Shown one piece after another: positions 1-13,089 of a DNA stretch of 64,000 bases. A program made the position numbers and the translations under genes. How positions within the stretch are numbered: position 1 is the stretch's first letter; every line of letters begins with the position of its first letter. The stretch spans positions 124,001 to 188,000 of the forward strand of contig NZ_JAHLSY010000001.1 in assembly GCF_019049855.1 (NCBI RefSeq), written 5' to 3'. The notes beneath the pieces were generated by a model, which made no database searches, was not told the DNA's origin, and worked only from the letters and a program-made list of their open reading frames with translations. Origin of the DNA: Hydrogenophilus thiooxidans. GTDB taxonomy: Bacteria; Pseudomonadota; Gammaproteobacteria; Burkholderiales; Rhodocyclaceae.

Positions 1-344
1 TCAAACAGGGTGCGTTCGACTTTTTGGAAAAGCCGATCGAAGGCCAGGCCCTGGTTGCCCGAATCCAGGAAGCGCTGGCGTTCGAAGCAAAGCTCTGGTC
101 CGAACGGCAGCGTGAAGCGCAGTGGACAGATGGGTTGGCGAAACTGACCGAACGCGAACGCGAGGTATTGCGGCTGACGCTACAGGGACTTCCCACCAAA
201 ACGATCGCCGATCGCTTGGGGATCGCGGTGCGTACCGTCGAGGTGCACCGCGGGCATCTTTTCGAAAAATTGGGGGTAAAAAGTGCGCTCGAACTTGCAG
301 CGCAGATGCCGCCCCACCTGCGGGCGGAAATCGAAGCATCATGA
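1..344 (+). CDS. Response regulator, FixJ/LuxR type (3' part only)
   Basis: The gene enters from the left edge in frame from base 3. The first residues (AFDFLEKPI) are the end of a receiver domain, with the conserved Lys-Pro that follows the last strand. A short linker leads to a LuxR/FixJ helix-turn-helix of about 60 residues: LTEREREVL, then TKTIADRLGIAVRTVEVHR, then a C-terminal helix. This order is typical of two-component regulators phosphorylated by a partner histidine kinase and binding DNA as dimers. The phosphoacceptor Asp and the kinase lie outside the window, so the stimulus cannot be inferred. The gene is convergent with purB, 19 nt away. Confidence 0.9.
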   Translation, partial: KQGAFDFLEKPIEGQALVARIQEALAFEAKLWSERQREAQWTDGLAKLTEREREVLRLTLQGLPTKTIADRLGIAVRTVEVHRGHLFEKLGVKSALELAAQMPPHLRAEIEAS

Positions 345-363
345 CCGCAAGCACGCGTCCTGC

Positions 364-3047
<2,684 letters not shown>

Positions 3048-3086
3048 TCTTTACCCTTTCCTATCCAACCGCTTGCCCAGAGCGGT

Positions 3087-5840
3087 TCACACCAAACGGC
3101 CGTGACAGTGTTTGTATTTCTTCCCCGATCCGCACGGGCACGGGTCGTTCCGCCCCACCTTGGGAAGCGCATGGCGGAACGGTTCGTCCTTGGTTTCCGC
3201 TTGGCCAGCGCGTTGCCCGTCGCTTTCCGATTCTGCTGCGGTCGCAACACCCGCGTCGGGATGTTCGAAATGGAGCGCTTTGAGTTCCGGTTCCTGTTGG
3301 GCCACCGCCTCGACCGCTTCCGGCGCTTGAATCCGAACCGTCATCAGGATTTGTGTGACGTCGCGGCGAATCGCCTCAAGCATCGTTTCGAAAAGCTCGA
3401 ACGCCTCCCGCTTGTACTCCTGTTTCGGGTTCTTCTGCGCGTATCCGCGCAGGTGGATCCCTTGGCGCAGGTGGTCGAGCGCTGCAAGGTGTTCGCGCCA
3501 GTGCTGGTCGATGCTCTGAAGGAGCAGCGAACGTTCGAACTGTGCCCATGCGTTTGGCTCGACGAGCGCTTTCTTCTCGGCGTAGGCCCGATCCGCCGCT
3601 TCCAGGATTCGCGCCAGCATCGCTTCGTCACTCAGCTCCGGTTCCGCTTCGAGCCACGCTTTGACCGGGAGCGGCAATGCGAATTCGCTGGCAAGCGTCT
3701 GCTCGAGTCCGGTAAGATCCCACTGCTCGACGATACTGTCTTGCGGTACGAAGGTACGGAACGTGTCGCGCAAAACCCCCGCGCGCATCTCGTCGATCAT
3801 CTCCGCGACGCTCGCGGCGTCGACCACTTCGTTACGCAGCGCATAGAGCACCTTGCGCTGTTCGTTCGCGACGTCGTCGTACTCCAACAGTTGCTTGCGG
3901 ATATCGAAGTTGTGCTGCTCGACCCGCCGCTGCGCGGTCTCCAATGCCCGCGTCACCATCGGATGTTCGATCGCCTCCCCCTCGGGCATTTTGAGCCGCA
4001 CCATCAACGCATTGAGTCGGTCGCCCGCAAAGATCTTGAGGAGCGGGTCTTCGAGCGAGAGGTAGAAACGCGACGAGCCGGGGTCGCCCTGACGACCGGC
4101 GCGACCGCGCAATTGGTTGTCGATACGGCGCGACTCGTGCCGCTCGGTCCCGATGATGCGTAGCCCCCCGGCTTCGATCACCCAGCGATGGTTCTCTTCC
4201 CACTCCTTCTCGAGCGCTTCGATCTTCGCTGCTTTTTCGCTTTCGGAAAGGTTGGGGTCGTTGCGGATCGCTTCGACCTGAGGTTTGATATTCCCGCCCA
4301 AGATGATGTCGGTACCCCGACCTGCCATGTTGGTCGCGATCGTCACCATCCCCGGGCGCCCCGCCTGAGCGATGATCTCCGCTTCTCGCGCATGCTGCTT
4401 CGCGTTGAGCACCTGATGTGGGATCCCCCTTTTTTTGAGGAGCCCAGAGAGGAATTCGTTCACTTCGATCGAGGTCGTCCCGACCAGCACCGGCTGACCG
4501 CGTTTGCGGCACTCTTCGATGTCTTCGATCACCGCTTGCCACTTCTCTTTTGCGGTGCGGTAGATCCGGTCGTTTTCGTCCTTGCGGATCATCGGCCGGT
4601 TGGTTGGGATGATCACCGTTTCAAGGCCGTAGATTTGCTGGAACTCGTAGGCTTCGGTGTCGGCGGTCCCCGTCATTCCCGCCAATTTTTCGTACATCCG
4701 GAAGTAGTTTTGGAAGGTGATCGACGCAAGCGTCTGGTTCTCGGCGCGAATCGGGACCCCTTCCTTGGCTTCGACCGCCTGATGCAACCCCTCCGACCAG
4801 CGGCGACCGGGCATCAAGCGACCGGTGAATTCATCGACGATGATGATCTCACCATCCTGAACGACGTAGTGTTGGTCACGATGAAAGAGCGCATGTGCGC
4901 GCAGCGCGGCAAAGACGTGATGCACCAAGGTGATGTTGCGCGGGTCGTACAGGCTCGACCCTTCGGGCAACAGCCCCTGTTCGGTGAGGATGCGCTCGAC
5001 CTTTTCATACCCTTGTTCGGTGAGGAGCACCTGGCGCGCTTTGAGGTCGACGGTGTAGTCGCCCGGCGTCACCACCTCATCCCCTTCCATCTTTTGCTCG
5101 GTGAGCAGCGGGATGATGGCGTTCACTTTGACGTAGAGTTCGGTATTGTCGTCGGCCTGTCCCGAAATGATGAGCGGGGTTCGCGCTTCGTCGATCAAGA
5201 TCGAATCGACTTCGTCGACGATCGCGTAATGGAGCCCCCGCTGCACTCGATCCTCGGGGCGATAGACCATGTTGTCGCGCAAGAAATCGAACCCGAATTC
5301 GTTGTTGGTCCCGTAGGTGATGTCGCACGCATAGGCCGCCTGCTTCGCCGCGTGGTCGATCCCTGGCAGATTGACACCCACGGTCAGCCCCAGGAAACGG
5401 TGCAATTGCCCCATCCATTCGGCGTCCCGTTTGGCCAAGTAGTCGTTCACCGTAACGACGTGCACCCCTTTGCCGGTAAGCGCATTGAGATAGGCGGGAA
5501 GGGTCGCGACCAAAGTCTTCCCCTCACCGGTGCGCATTTCGGCGATTTTCCCTTGGTGCAGCGCAATGCCGCCGATCAACTGGACGTCGAAATGGCGCAT
5601 CCCCAGCACGCGCTTGCCCGCTTCACGGACCACTGCAAACGCTTCAGGCAGCAGCGTGTCGAGCGATTCGCCGTTGGCGACACGCTGCTTGAATTCCGCG
5701 GTTTTGTGTTGCAGTTCGGCATCGGAGAGACGGGCGGTTGCTTCTTCGAGGGCGTTGATCCGCGCGACGATTCCGCGATACTGTTTGATCAACCGGTCGT
5801 TGCGGCTGCCAAAGATCTTTTTCAAAAGCTTCGCGATCAT
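3087..5840 (-). CDS. secA: Preprotein translocase ATPase SecA
   Basis: SecA is the motor that drives unfolded preproteins through SecYEG. The 917-residue product has Walker A in [19 protein letters not shown], Walker B and DEAD-type motifs in [19 protein letters not shown], the helicase motif [15 protein letters not shown], and a C-terminal SEC-C zinc site [17 protein letters not shown] that binds SecB and phospholipid. I chose ATG at 5840 ([16 protein letters not shown], the normal SecA N-terminus) over a TTG four codons upstream. It is divergent from dciA with 42 nt between them. Just past the stop, 3067-3087 forms a 7 bp hairpin without a T-run, perhaps a weak attenuator before argJ. Confidence 0.98.
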   Translation of the reverse strand: MIAKLLKKIFGSRNDRLIKQYRGIVARINALEEATARLSDAELQHKTAEFKQRVANGESLDTLLPEAFAVVREAGKRVLGMRHFDVQLIGGIALHQGKIAEMRTGEGKTLVATLPAYLNALTGKGVHVVTVNDYLAKRDAEWMGQLHRFLGLTVGVNLPGIDHAAKQAAYACDITYGTNNEFGFDFLRDNMVYRPEDRVQRGLHYAIVDEVDSILIDEARTPLIISGQADDNTELYVKVNAIIPLLTEQKMEGDEVVTPGDYTVDLKARQVLLTEQGYEKVERILTEQGLLPEGSSLYDPRNITLVHHVFAALRAHALFHRDQHYVVQDGEIIIVDEFTGRLMPGRRWSEGLHQAVEAKEGVPIRAENQTLASITFQNYFRMYEKLAGMTGTADTEAYEFQQIYGLETVIIPTNRPMIRKDENDRIYRTAKEKWQAVIEDIEECRKRGQPVLVGTTSIEVNEFLSGLLKKRGIPHQVLNAKQHAREAEIIAQAGRPGMVTIATNMAGRGTDIILGGNIKPQVEAIRNDPNLSESEKAAKIEALEKEWEENHRWVIEAGGLRIIGTERHESRRIDNQLRGRAGRQGDPGSSRFYLSLEDPLLKIFAGDRLNALMVRLKMPEGEAIEHPMVTRALETAQRRVEQHNFDIRKQLLEYDDVANEQRKVLYALRNEVVDAASVAEMIDEMRAGVLRDTFRTFVPQDSIVEQWDLTGLEQTLASEFALPLPVKAWLEAEPELSDEAMLARILEAADRAYAEKKALVEPNAWAQFERSLLLQSIDQHWREHLAALDHLRQGIHLRGYAQKNPKQEYKREAFELFETMLEAIRRDVTQILMTVRIQAPEAVEAVAQQEPELKALHFEHPDAGVATAAESESDGQRAGQAETKDEPFRHALPKVGRNDPCPCGSGKKYKHCHGRLV

Positions 5841-5882
5841 GCTACATTCCAAGGCGATTACGCGTCAAAGGCGAAGTGTATC

Positions 5883-6392
5883 ATGTCCTTCCAGCGACTT
5901 CCGGAGGCGTTCGCGGGCGAATCGCGTCTGCGCGAATTGCAGCGTCAAGGGTTATGGTTGTGGCAAGTGCAGCAGGCGCTGAGCGAAATCCTGCCGCCCG
6001 AGTGGTGCGCACAACTGAGCGTCGGCCGCTTCGAGGGGGGGCAATTGACGGTGATGAGTCCGTCGGCGCTTGTCGTTGCGAAATTGAAACCGATGACCCC
6101 GACGCTCATCGCGGAACTGAGCCGCCGGGGTTTTGCCGTCACGGCGATCCGCTGGCGTGTGCGGCCAGAGCTCGTGCAGACGCTCGCGCAACGCCCGCAA
6201 GCGCTGGCACATGCCCCACGCGGGTTGAGCCAAGCTGCGATCGCGGCGCTCACCGAGCTGCGCGCGCAACTTCCCGCAGACGACCCCTTGGCACAATCGC
6301 TCACCGCGTGGCTTCGCCGCGTAACGGAAAAAACACCCGCCGCAGGCCCCCAGTCACAGGGCAACGAGTCGTTCGAGCAAAAACAGCAGTAA
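5883..6392 (+). CDS. dciA: DUF721 protein, DciA-like helicase loader
   Basis: The 169-residue protein matches DUF721/DciA in size and layout. An N-terminal helical part precedes a small alpha-beta KH-like core (LSVGRFEGGQLTVMSPSALVVAKL, written here only as the recognisable block), and the C-terminal tail is disordered and Gln/Ser-rich. DciA loads the replicative helicase DnaB in bacteria that lack DnaC; it is usually encoded between lpxC and secA, exactly as here. The start is ATG at 5883, 42 nt from the divergent secA start. Its last 39 nt overlap the 3' end of the convergent small membrane protein gene. The loader role is by family only. Confidence 0.82.
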   Translation: MSFQRLPEAFAGESRLRELQRQGLWLWQVQQALSEILPPEWCAQLSVGRFEGGQLTVMSPSALVVAKLKPMTPTLIAELSRRGFAVTAIRWRVRPELVQTLAQRPQALAHAPRGLSQAAIAALTELRAQLPADDPLAQSLTAWLRRVTEKTPAAGPQSQGNESFEQKQQ

Positions 6393-6542
6393 GTAGAGAA
6401 GCAGAATCGCGCCGCCTACGCTCGCGCCGCGCAGCGCCCAGCGCACCCACCGCCGCTCACCGGTCACGAAATAGGCAGCAAGCGCCACGAGCACAGCCAA
6501 AACGGTAAGGACGAGTACCAGACGAAACGCAACCACCGTCAA
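6354..6542 (-). CDS. Small two-helix membrane protein, hypothetical
   Basis: A 62-residue, strongly hydrophobic product with two predicted membrane helices ([17 protein letters not shown] and [18 protein letters not shown]) joined by a basic loop, [12 protein letters not shown]. It would start at TTG 6542, where the TTG shares bases with the lpxC TGA, so translation would be coupled to lpxC. The 3' end overlaps dciA by 39 nt on the other strand. I do not recognise a family. Its placement as the last member of the division operon and its clean membrane pattern argue that it is real, but the rare start codon keeps this uncertain. Confidence 0.5.
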   Translation of the reverse strand: MTVVAFRLVLVLTVLAVLVALAAYFVTGERRWVRWALRGASVGGAILLLYLLLFLLERLVAL

Positions 6543-7486
6543 GAGACCGGAACGGTATCAGGCATCGGCAAGAGAGACGGGCGGCGATGGGGCCAGCCAA
6601 CGCGAGGCCCCGCAGGGCCGGTATCGGTGAAGGTCACCCACTCCCACGCGGTTTGGTCCGCTAGAAGCGTACGCAACAGCCGGTTATTGAGCGCATGCCC
6701 CGATTTGTACGCGCGGTAATGGGCAAGCAGCGGATGCCCCAGCACGTAGAGATCCCCGATCGCGTCGAGGATCTTGTGGCGGACGAACTCATCCGGGCTA
6801 CGCAGACCGCCGGGGTTGAGCACCCGAAATTCGTCGAGCACCACGGCATTCTCGAGACTGCCGCCGCGCGCCAGCCCCATCTGGCGCAACTGCTCGACTT
6901 CATGAACGAAGCCAAAGGTTCGGGCGCGCGCCACCGCCCGTAAGTAACTCTCTTCGGCAAAATCGACGAGCGCTTCCGTCTTCGAGGCAGCGATCGCCGG
7001 ATGGTCGAATTCGATCTGAAAGGAGAGCCGAAACCCGTCGAACGGCTCCAACCGCGCCCATTTGTCGCCCTCTTCGACCACGACCGGGCGTTTCAAGCGG
7101 ACAAATCGGCGAGGCGCCGATTGCGCGACCGTCCCTGCCTCCAAAAGCAACAAGACGAAGGGTGCCGCGCTTCCGTCCATGATCGGCACTTCGGGGCCGT
7201 CGAGTTCGATCGTGACATTGTCGACGCCCACCCCTGCAAGCGCCGAGAGGAGATGCTCGATCGTCCCCACCCCGACGTCCCCACGACGAATTCCGGTGCA
7301 GAGACGGGTCTCCGTCACCGCGTCGGCGGAAACGGGGATCTCCACCGCGGGGCAATGGTCGATGCGAACGAATCGAATCCCGGCATCGGGGGGCGCAGGC
7401 AGCAGACGCAACGCGACCTTGGCCCCACTGTGCAACCCCACGCCAACGGTCTGGACAGGACGAGCAACTGTTCGCTGCGTGATCAC
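6539..7486 (-). CDS. lpxC: UDP-3-O-acyl-N-acetylglucosamine deacetylase
   Basis: LpxC is the zinc enzyme for the committed step of lipid A synthesis. The 315-residue protein opens with [20 protein letters not shown], has the first zinc His in [14 protein letters not shown], and the second zinc/catalytic segment [14 protein letters not shown] followed by a late His. The start is GTG at 7486, after a GGGGCG-type ribosome site; the open frame reaches further back but runs into ftsZ. It follows ftsZ by 13 nt at the end of the dcw operon, the usual place in proteobacteria, and shows the cell makes lipopolysaccharide. Confidence 0.97.
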   Translation of the reverse strand: MITQRTVARPVQTVGVGLHSGAKVALRLLPAPPDAGIRFVRIDHCPAVEIPVSADAVTETRLCTGIRRGDVGVGTIEHLLSALAGVGVDNVTIELDGPEVPIMDGSAAPFVLLLLEAGTVAQSAPRRFVRLKRPVVVEEGDKWARLEPFDGFRLSFQIEFDHPAIAASKTEALVDFAEESYLRAVARARTFGFVHEVEQLRQMGLARGGSLENAVVLDEFRVLNPGGLRSPDEFVRHKILDAIGDLYVLGHPLLAHYRAYKSGHALNNRLLRTLLADQTAWEWVTFTDTGPAGPRVGWPHRRPSLLPMPDTVPVS

Positions 7487-7499
7487 GAACGCGCCCCGT

Positions 7500-8705
7500 T
7501 CAGTCGTTTTGCTTGCGCAGGAACGCAGGAATATCGAGTTTGTCCATGCCTTTACTTGCCAACTGCTCGGCGAACGAGCGGACCGGTTTGCGCCCGGTGG
7601 CACGGGACGAGCGAATCACTTTACTCGCTTCTGCTGCCGCTACGCTCGTGGGACGGCCATTCGGCGCGACGGCCTGTGTGGCCGCAGCACCATAGGTACC
7701 CGTCGCACGGGCCTCTTCCCAAAGGTCGGACGTGGTCGGACGACGCCCTGCCCCCAGCCCTGTCGCGACGACGGTGACCCGAATTCGGTCTTGCATCGCA
7801 TCGTCGAAAACGGTGCCGTATTTGACGAACGCTTCTGGCGCTGCGTACCCCTGAATCGCGCGCACGGCGTCGCGCACTTCACTCATCTTGAGCGAAGCGC
7901 GGCTTGCGGTGATATTGATCAAGACACACCGTGCGCCAGAGAGTTCGGTCCCCTCGAGGAGCGGGCTCACCGCTGCCTGTTCGGCGGCGATGCGCGCTCG
8001 ATCGACCCCGCTTGCCTCTGCCGAACCCATCATCGCCCGCCCCATCTCCGCCATCGCGGTCCGCACGTCTTGGAAGTCGACGTTCACCATACCGGGAACA
8101 TTGATGATTTCGGCGATCCCGGCAACCGCGTTTTTGAGGACATCGTCGGCAGCCTTGAAGCACGCTTCGAAAGAGGCATCGTCACCGAACACTTCCAGCA
8201 ACCGATCGTTCAAGACCACGATCAACGAATCGACGTGGCGCGTGAGCTCTTCGATCCCGCTGTCGGCAACGCGGTCGCGATTTTCGAATTCGAACGGTTT
8301 GGTGACGACCGCCACGGTGAGGATCCCCATCTCTTTCGCGATCTCAGCGATCACAGGCGCCGCACCCGTTCCGGTTCCGCCCCCCATCCCGGCGGTGATG
8401 AAGATCATGTGTGCGCCGTCAAGCGCGGCGGCAATCTGGTCTCGGCTTTCGAACGCGGCCTCCCGCCCCGCTTCCGGTTTGGAGCCGGCTCCAAGCCCGC
8501 TGCGCCCCAACTGAACCTTGGTTGGCGCAAGCGCACGGGAGAGCGCTTGGCTATCGGTGTTGATTGCGACGAACTCAACGCCTGCCACGCCCTCACGGAT
8601 CATGTGATCGACCGCGTTACAGCCGGCCCCGCCAACGCCTAAGACACGAATGACCGTTTTCGCTTCTGCCGCTTCGACCACCTCTTCCAATGCGTGCAGT
8701 GCCAT
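7500..8705 (-). CDS. ftsZ: Cell division GTPase FtsZ
   Basis: FtsZ is the tubulin homologue that forms the division ring. The 401-residue protein shows the nucleotide motif [15 protein letters not shown], the tubulin signature [18 protein letters not shown], the T7 synergy loop [11 protein letters not shown] with its catalytic Asp, a Ala/Arg-rich variable linker, and the conserved C-terminal peptide [12 protein letters not shown] that binds FtsA and ZipA. Length and domain order are normal. It lies 46 nt downstream of ftsA and 13 nt upstream of lpxC. Confidence 0.98.
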   Translation of the reverse strand: MALHALEEVVEAAEAKTVIRVLGVGGAGCNAVDHMIREGVAGVEFVAINTDSQALSRALAPTKVQLGRSGLGAGSKPEAGREAAFESRDQIAAALDGAHMIFITAGMGGGTGTGAAPVIAEIAKEMGILTVAVVTKPFEFENRDRVADSGIEELTRHVDSLIVVLNDRLLEVFGDDASFEACFKAADDVLKNAVAGIAEIINVPGMVNVDFQDVRTAMAEMGRAMMGSAEASGVDRARIAAEQAAVSPLLEGTELSGARCVLINITASRASLKMSEVRDAVRAIQGYAAPEAFVKYGTVFDDAMQDRIRVTVVATGLGAGRRPTTSDLWEEARATGTYGAAATQAVAPNGRPTSVAAAEASKVIRSSRATGRKPVRSFAEQLASKGMDKLDIPAFLRKQND

Positions 8706-8751
8706 GACCCTTCTCCCTGACTTTGTTCGATTCTACCCGATTTAGCGCCAA

Positions 8752-9969
8752 TCATCGATTCTCTGCGCCCAAAAACCAGCGGCGCAACTGCGCAAACCAC
8801 CCAGACTGCCGTTTGCTCCAAATCGCAGCATCTCCCCATTGCGCGTGGAGCAAACCACTAACCGCGGCATACGCGGGATCTTCCCACTTTTCGGCTTCGT
8901 TGCTCAAATAGGGAATCCCCACCCGCGCTGGCGCTCCGAAAACAGCTTCGGCAAGGTCCGTAATACCGCTCAATTTCGCGGTGCCCCCGGTCAAGACCAC
9001 ACCGGCGCTGATCTGCTCTTCCAGCCCCTGCTCGCGCAGCCTTTCCAACGCCATTTCGAAAATCTCCTCAACCCGCGGATGGATCACGTCGACGAGCCGC
9101 TGCCGCGCCAAGCGCCGCGGCGGTCGATCGCCAATTGTCGGGGCATCGACGAACTCATCGATCGCCACCCAGTCGTACGATGCCGCGCCAGAAACGCATT
9201 TGAGCCGTTCTGCGTCGGCAGCAGGGGTACGCAACGCCATCGCGATGTCATGGGTGATGCGGTCACCGCCCAGCGGCAACGCGGTGCAATACCGAACCGC
9301 TCCTTGCGCATAGACCACCATATCGGTCGTCCCGGCGCCGATATCGAGGAGCAACACGCCCAGCGCTTTTTCGTCTTCGGTAAGCACCGCTTGCGCCGCA
9401 GCCAGCCCTTGCACCATCAACGTGGTCAAATTCAACCCCGCGCGACGAATACATTTCACCAAATTGTGCGTTGCGCTCTTCAATCCGGTGACGACATGCA
9501 CCCGTACCGCCAGTTTTCGTCCGCTCATCCCCACCGGGTTCGCGATTCCGCCCAAATCGTCGAGCGCGAACTCCTGAACCAGCGCGTGCAGCAATTGGCG
9601 GTCTTCGGCAAGCGGTAGCTGTTTGGCGGCCTCCAAGACGCGCGCGACATCCTGTTCGGAGACTTCCGCACCCTGCACGGGCACGACCCCTTCGTTGTCC
9701 AAGCAAGCAAGGTGTGCACCGCTGATCGTCGCGCGGACCTCCGAAAAGGTGGTCTCGATTTTCTCTTGCAACGTTTCGGCAACGCGGGCAACGACGGCCA
9801 ACGTCGCATCGATATTGACCACCATCCCGTGCCGCAACCCCATCCCTGTAGGTACTTCGGCCAGGTGTAAGACGTCAACGCCCCCCTCGCGGCGTCGGCG
9901 TGCCACGACCGCTACCGTTTTCGCGGTACCGATATCGAGGGCAAGAAAAGGGGCGATCCGTTCGCTCAT
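8752..9969 (-). CDS. ftsA: Cell division actin-like protein FtsA
   Basis: FtsA is the membrane-tethered actin homologue linking FtsZ to the septal synthesis machinery. The 405-residue protein has the phosphate-1 loop FLALDIGTAKTVAVVA, the phosphate-2 loop LLLDIGAGTTDMVVY, and the adenosine motif VVLTGGTAKLSGI. A short C-terminal amphipathic end (RQSGWFAQLRRWFLGAENR) fits the membrane-targeting helix. The start is ATG at 9969, overlapping the ftsQ stop by 4 nt (ATGA). Confidence 0.97.
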   Translation of the reverse strand: MSERIAPFLALDIGTAKTVAVVARRRREGGVDVLHLAEVPTGMGLRHGMVVNIDATLAVVARVAETLQEKIETTFSEVRATISGAHLACLDNEGVVPVQGAEVSEQDVARVLEAAKQLPLAEDRQLLHALVQEFALDDLGGIANPVGMSGRKLAVRVHVVTGLKSATHNLVKCIRRAGLNLTTLMVQGLAAAQAVLTEDEKALGVLLLDIGAGTTDMVVYAQGAVRYCTALPLGGDRITHDIAMALRTPAADAERLKCVSGAASYDWVAIDEFVDAPTIGDRPPRRLARQRLVDVIHPRVEEIFEMALERLREQGLEEQISAGVVLTGGTAKLSGITDLAEAVFGAPARVGIPYLSNEAEKWEDPAYAAVSGLLHAQWGDAAIWSKRQSGWFAQLRRWFLGAENR

Positions 9970-10745
9970 CCGTGTCGATCCTGTTCCGATGCGGGCGCAG
10001 GAGGTAACGAGACCGCGAAAGCCTGGTCGTGACGCACGTCGACGCGCGTGGGCATCGCCCCCAAACGGCTCACCAACTGCGGCCAACGCTGACTCAGCCA
10101 CGCCACCCGCTGTTTCACTGCTGCCGGAGACGCGGCAGTTCCCAGCATCCATTCGACAGGCTCGACGAAGGTCAACGTAATCGCCCCCAATGGTGACAGC
10201 GTGATTCCGCCGAGGTGTAACGAATTGGGCAAGACTGGTGCAATCGCTCGAAGGTTGCGAAACCCGTCGATCAGTTGTGCCTCGTGTGCGGCAAGCCAAA
10301 TTCCTTCGCCGTTTTCGGGGGAAAGCCGATCCTGGAAGGGACGCCCTTGCGCGTCGATCCAACGCCACGTGCCGTCATCCAAATTGCGCCAGCGCAATAC
10401 GGCTTTGCGCAACGCCAACTCGATCACCAGCCGGTCTGGCCATACGCGTTCCACACGGACCCGATCGACGACGGGAAACGCCTTCAACTGCCGCTCGATG
10501 CGGATCAGATCGACTTCCCAGAGGGCCTGACCGCGCACCTGCTGTGTCACCGTCTCGACCATCTGTTCTGGGTCGATCTGGGCAACCGACCCTTCGCTCA
10601 CCACCAATGCCACCTCCCGAACCGGCACGAAGAGCTGCGCCCGTACCAGAGCGAGCAAGCCAATCCCCCAGACGAGCAACACCCCTGCCAACGCCACTTT
10701 CGCGCCCAACCGCCACCATTGCGCGCCGCTCAACCGTGCGTGCAC
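9966..10745 (-). CDS. ftsQ: Cell division protein FtsQ
   Basis: FtsQ is a bitopic membrane protein that joins FtsB and FtsL and recruits FtsW/FtsI. The 259-residue product has a basic cytoplasmic start, one membrane helix (VALAGVLLVWGIGLLALV), and a periplasmic POTRA domain (VREVALVV to VERVWPDRLVIELALRKAVLRW) followed by the beta domain. The start is GTG at 10745, giving a 16 nt overlap with ddl; the 3' end overlaps ftsA by 4 nt. Confidence 0.93.
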   Translation of the reverse strand: MHARLSGAQWWRLGAKVALAGVLLVWGIGLLALVRAQLFVPVREVALVVSEGSVAQIDPEQMVETVTQQVRGQALWEVDLIRIERQLKAFPVVDRVRVERVWPDRLVIELALRKAVLRWRNLDDGTWRWIDAQGRPFQDRLSPENGEGIWLAAHEAQLIDGFRNLRAIAPVLPNSLHLGGITLSPLGAITLTFVEPVEWMLGTAASPAAVKQRVAWLSQRWPQLVSRLGAMPTRVDVRHDQAFAVSLPPAPASEQDRHG

Positions 10746-11677
10746 GAAATGCCCCCTTTGAGCCGCGCCGTTTCGAGAATGCGCTCGCAGAGTAGGTCGA
10801 AATCGACCCCCACGGCACGCGCCGCCATCGGGACCAGCGAATGGTCGGTCATACCGGGTGCGGTATTCATTTCAAGCAGTTTCGCTTCGCTACCGTCCCA
10901 GAGGAGATCGACACGGCCCCATCCTTCACAGCCCAATGCGTCGCGAGCCTGAAGTACGAGCGCTTCCAGTGCCCGCAGGGTTGGTTCCGGAAGCGGCGCA
11001 GGGCAATGGTAGCGCGTCTCATTGCTTTCGTATTTGTGGTGGAAATCGTAATTGCCTCCGGGCGCTTCGATCTCGATTACAGGAAGAACCGCATCTCCCA
11101 GGAATGCCACGGTCAGTTCCCGCCCCCGCACCTGCTGCTCGACAAGGACGTCGTCGTCGTACGTCAACGCCGCTTCGATGCGTGCCACCAGTGCGTCCCG
11201 ATTCTCTGCAGCCCCAGCTCCGACGCTCGAACCCTCATGGACCGGCTTGACGAACCACGGTGCAGGAATCGCTTGCCGCACGGTGTCGAGCACGGCGTCG
11301 GCATCTCGCTGCCACGCATCCCGTGTCACGCGAATCCCCGGAATCACCGGCAATCCCACCGCTTGCCACACGAGCTTGGTCCGCCATTTGTCCATGGCGA
11401 GCGCACTTGCCAACACACCACTTCCCGTATAGGGTATGCGCAACCATTCGAGTATCGCTTGCGCGGTCCCATCTTCGCCCCCCCGTCCGTGTAGGACGAT
11501 GAACGCTTTGGTAATCCCTTCCTGCGTCAACTCCGGCCAGTCGCGCAGTTTGGGGTCGAACGGGACCACGTCATACCCCGCTCGGGTAAGCGCCGCACAC
11601 ACGGCATTTCCGGAGCGGAGCGATATCGTCCGTTCTGCCGACGTCCCGCCCATCAACACAGCAATTCGTTCGCGCAT
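10730..11677 (-). CDS. ddl: D-alanine--D-alanine ligase
   Basis: Ddl is the ATP-grasp enzyme that makes the D-Ala-D-Ala dipeptide added by MurF. The 315-residue protein has VLMGGTSAERTISLRSG at the start, the signature LHGRGGEDGTAQAILEWLRIPYTGSG, the grasp elements PVHEGSSVG and VEQQVRGRELTV, and EMNTAPGMTDHSLVP at the end. The Tyr in IPYTG fits a ligase producing D-Ala-D-Ala rather than D-Ala-D-Lac. Its ATG at 11677 overlaps the murC TAA by one base. No murB lies between murC and ddl. Confidence 0.97.
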   Translation of the reverse strand: MRERIAVLMGGTSAERTISLRSGNAVCAALTRAGYDVVPFDPKLRDWPELTQEGITKAFIVLHGRGGEDGTAQAILEWLRIPYTGSGVLASALAMDKWRTKLVWQAVGLPVIPGIRVTRDAWQRDADAVLDTVRQAIPAPWFVKPVHEGSSVGAGAAENRDALVARIEAALTYDDDVLVEQQVRGRELTVAFLGDAVLPVIEIEAPGGNYDFHHKYESNETRYHCPAPLPEPTLRALEALVLQARDALGCEGWGRVDLLWDGSEAKLLEMNTAPGMTDHSLVPMAARAVGVDFDLLCERILETARLKGGISCTHG

Positions 11678-13089
11678 TATGCCTGCTCCGCGTAAGGTGC
11701 CAGCAGGCGCGGGAGCGTTCCGATCGAACCCGCCCCCATGCTGAGCACGATATCGTGGTCCTGAACCACCGCTGCGAGTGCCTCTGGAATCGCGTCGATA
11801 CCGTCGACAAACACCGGTTCGACCCGTCCGCGCAACCGAACGGCACGAGCGAGTGCACGGCCGTCGGCGGCCGGAATCGGCTCTTCCCCCGCTGGATAGA
11901 CTTCGGTCAACACCAACCCATCGACCTCGGAAAGCACCTGGGCAAAGTCGTCGAAACAGTCGCGCGTGCGCGTATAGCGATGCGGCTGAAAAACAAGCAC
12001 CAGCCGTCGGTTGGGATAGGCCAAACGAGCAGCCTCGATCGTTGCCGCAAGTTCCCGCGGATGGTGGCCGTAGTCGTCTATGAGTTCAAAGCGCACCCGC
12101 GCGCCAGTGGGGTTCGTCAGCGCAAACCACCCATGGCGTTCGAACCGGCGCGCAACCCCCTGAAACGTCGCAAGCGCCCGCGCGATGGTTTCGTCGTCGA
12201 CTCCCAGTTCGCTCGCCACCGCAGCCGCCGCGAGCGCGTTGCGCACGTTGTGCGTCCCCAAAAGCGACATCGTCACGGCGGTGCGCCGTGGCTCGCCGTT
12301 GCGGCGCACCAGTGTGAAATGGGTTTTGCCGTCACGCACCACCACCTCTTCAGCACGGACCATCGCCTCCGGGTGGAACCCATACGAGAGTACCACCCGG
12401 CTACACCGTTGCGCAATTTCGCGCACCGCCGCTTCGTCCCAGCAGAGGACCGCAACCCCCCAGAACGGCAAGCGGTGGAGAAACTCCAGAAAGTGCGCCT
12501 TCAGCCGCTCGAAATCGTGGCCATAGGTGGCCATATGGTCGGCATCGATATTGGTCACCACCGCGATCACGGGGGAAAGATGCAAGAACGAAGCGTCCGA
12601 TTCGTCCGCTTCCGCAACGAGATAAGCCCCCGAACCCAACTTGGCGTTACTGCCCGCAGCCAACAGTCGCCCACCGATCACGAAGGTCGGATCGAACCCG
12701 GCTTCGGCCAAAATCGTGGCAACCAGCGAGGTCGTGGTCGTCTTGCCGTGCGTGCCGGCAATCGCGATCCCTTGGCGAAAGCGCATCAGTTCGGCCAACA
12801 TTTCGGCACGCGGCACGACCGGAATCCGCCGCTTTCGCGCCTCGACCCACTCGGGGTTGTCGGGCGCGATTGCGGAAGAGACAACCACCGCATCGGCATC
12901 TTGAAGGTGCGCGGCGTCGTGTCCGAGGTACACGGTCACCCCCATTTGGCGCAACCGTTCGACCGCTGGATTGAGCGTCAAATCGGAGCCGCTTACGGCA
13001 AACCCCATCTGAACCAGAACCTCCGCGATGCCGCTCATGCCGACACCGCCGATTCCCACGAAATGAACTTTTCGAACCCGATGTTTCAT
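11677..13089 (-). CDS. murC: UDP-N-acetylmuramate--L-alanine ligase
   Basis: MurC adds L-alanine to UDP-MurNAc, the first step of the stem peptide. The 470-residue protein has the uridine-binding start [18 protein letters not shown], the Mur ATP loop [11 protein letters not shown], the central [12 protein letters not shown], and the C-terminal domain [15 protein letters not shown] chose ATG at 13089; the longer frame upstream runs through murG. It overlaps murG by 4 nt and ddl by 1 nt, so translation is probably coupled. Confidence 0.97.
   Translation of the reverse strand: MKHRVRKVHFVGIGGVGMSGIAEVLVQMGFAVSGSDLTLNPAVERLRQMGVTVYLGHDAAHLQDADAVVVSSAIAPDNPEWVEARKRRIPVVPRAEMLAELMRFRQGIAIAGTHGKTTTTSLVATILAEAGFDPTFVIGGRLLAAGSNAKLGSGAYLVAEADESDASFLHLSPVIAVVTNIDADHMATYGHDFERLKAHFLEFLHRLPFWGVAVLCWDEAAVREIAQRCSRVVLSYGFHPEAMVRAEEVVVRDGKTHFTLVRRNGEPRRTAVTMSLLGTHNVRNALAAAAVASELGVDDETIARALATFQGVARRFERHGWFALTNPTGARVRFELIDDYGHHPRELAATIEAARLAYPNRRLVLVFQPHRYTRTRDCFDDFAQVLSEVDGLVLTEVYPAGEEPIPAADGRALARAVRLRGRVEPVFVDGIDAIPEALAAVVQDHDIVLSMGAGSIGTLPRLLAPYAEQA

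Noticed and set aside
3067-3087. Hairpin directly after secA as a terminator
   Set aside because: The 7-bp stem AACCGCT/AGCGGTT has no T-run on the minus strand, and argJ starts 39 nt after secA, so a full stop is unlikely.
4188-5882. Long plus-strand open frame opposite secA leading into dciA
   Set aside because: Only the part from ATG 5883 matches a family (DUF721). The upstream part is antisense to secA and has no recognisable motif or ribosome site.
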